A stretch of DNA of 64,000 nt, taken from contig JBOEGZ010000001.1 of assembly GCA_050633705.1 (NCBI GenBank), forward strand, positions 62,001-126,000, given 5' to 3'. The DNA is from JAJFHI01 sp050633705. GTDB taxonomy: Bacteria > Pseudomonadota > Alphaproteobacteria > Rhizobiales > Hyphomicrobiaceae. The position numbers and the translations under genes were made by a program. Under the pieces are notes generated by a model. That model ran no database searches. It was not told the DNA's origin and worked only from the letters and a program-made list of their open reading frames with translations. Position 1 is the stretch's first letter; the number at the start of each line of letters is the position of its first letter. This document shows, one piece after another, positions 63,731 to 64,000 of this stretch.

Positions 63731-64000
63731 ATGAGCTTTATCAAAACCGCACTTATTTCAGTTGGTCTTGCCTTGTCCGTCGCAGCAACGCCAGCAATTG
63801 CAGCACAAAAAGACATCGTTGATACCGCCGTCGGAGCCGGAACTTTTAAAACATTGGTTGCTGCAGTTAAAGCCGCGGGACTGGTCGACACATTGAAAGG
63901 TAAAGGTCCATTTACAGTTTTTGCACCGACTGATGCAGCGTTCGCAAAGTTGCCAAAGGGTACAGTTGAAAGCCTGCTAAAGCCGGAAAACAAAGATAAA
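63731..64000 (+). CDS. Fasciclin-domain secreted protein, N-terminal part (cut by window end)
   Basis: The visible 90 residues start MSFIKTALISVGLALSVA, a signal peptide ending AIAA, followed by the opening of a FAS1 domain: DTAVGAGTFKTLVAAVKAAGLVD, then GPFTVFAPTDAAFAKLP. FAS1 proteins mediate adhesion or cell-surface contact; in bacteria they are often secreted and of unknown ligand. The frame runs off the window. AGGAAGAGG precedes the ATG by ~10 bases. Confidence 0.92.
   Translation, partial: MSFIKTALISVGLALSVAATPAIAAQKDIVDTAVGAGTFKTLVAAVKAAGLVDTLKGKGPFTVFAPTDAAFAKLPKGTVESLLKPENKDK

Overview
The window reads as chromosome of an alphaproteobacterium of the order Hyphomicrobiales (Rhizobiales). 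Support comes from the combination of a CpdR-type receiver followed by tRNA-Val and a cysteine-free L36, DUF2312/GapR, DUF1244 and DUF1036 proteins, a ROSE-type RNA thermometer before an hsp20 gene, and what looks like a tandem AbcR-type sRNA pair. Base composition is near balanced by eye. I see no prophage, insertion sequence, CRISPR array or rRNA operon, so this is mostly core chromosome with small accessory patches.

Layout. 1-3.3 kb: two tandem MltB-type lytic transglycosylases (the first cut by the window edge) and a DUF459 SGNH-like secreted protein. 3.4-9.7 kb: glutamate synthase gltB-gltD on the minus strand. 10.5-13.9 kb: hsp20 with RpoH-like promoter and ROSE leader, a secreted unknown, an alpha/beta hydrolase and a HisN-type phosphatase. 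14.1-14.7 kb: two near-identical sRNA genes. 14.9-18.1 kb: N-formylglutamate amidohydrolase, cpdR, tRNA-Val, rpmJ, a TPR protein. 18.1-24.5 kb: pyk with an overlapping DUF1036 gene, glycerate kinase, a second N-formylglutamate amidohydrolase, DUF1244, an XRE regulator, gapR. 24.9-31.6 kb: oxyR, a DUF882 (MepK-like) endopeptidase beside an L,D-transpeptidase, and an orphan sigma-54 response regulator. 32-36.4 kb: M3 peptidase, ABC1 kinase, esterase.

36.7-42.5 kb is the most unusual part: three tandem paralogous secreted proteins, each with a signal peptide, a Lys/Arg/Ala-rich middle (an eight-residue periodic repeat in two of them), an acidic linker and a shared C-terminal C-x14-C motif, followed directly by a DevC-DevA-DevB type ABC exporter. 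I do not recognise this protein family. 42.7-48.7 kb: prs, a duplicated-domain lipoprotein, pgeF, a MidA-type methyltransferase, lgt, and divergent ubiK. 49.2-58.1 kb: YbjN-like protein, pccB and pccA separated by four unrelated genes (two very basic secreted proteins, a TerB-like repeat protein, a membrane-anchored TAXI protein). 58.4-61.4 kb: LysR regulator, a histone-H1-like Lys/Ala protein, a small secreted protein, lipB, tRNA-Leu. 61.6-64 kb: hipBA toxin-antitoxin pair with clustered palindromic operators, and the start of a fasciclin-domain protein.

Functional themes: envelope and peptidoglycan remodelling (two transglycosylases, L,D-transpeptidase plus MepK-like enzyme, lgt, DUF459), cell-cycle and nucleoid control (CpdR, GapR, H1-like protein), RNA-based regulation (thermometer, sRNA pair), and an unusually high number of strongly cationic Lys/Ala-rich proteins (three C-x14-C paralogs, the protein at 52304, the H1-like protein at 59442).
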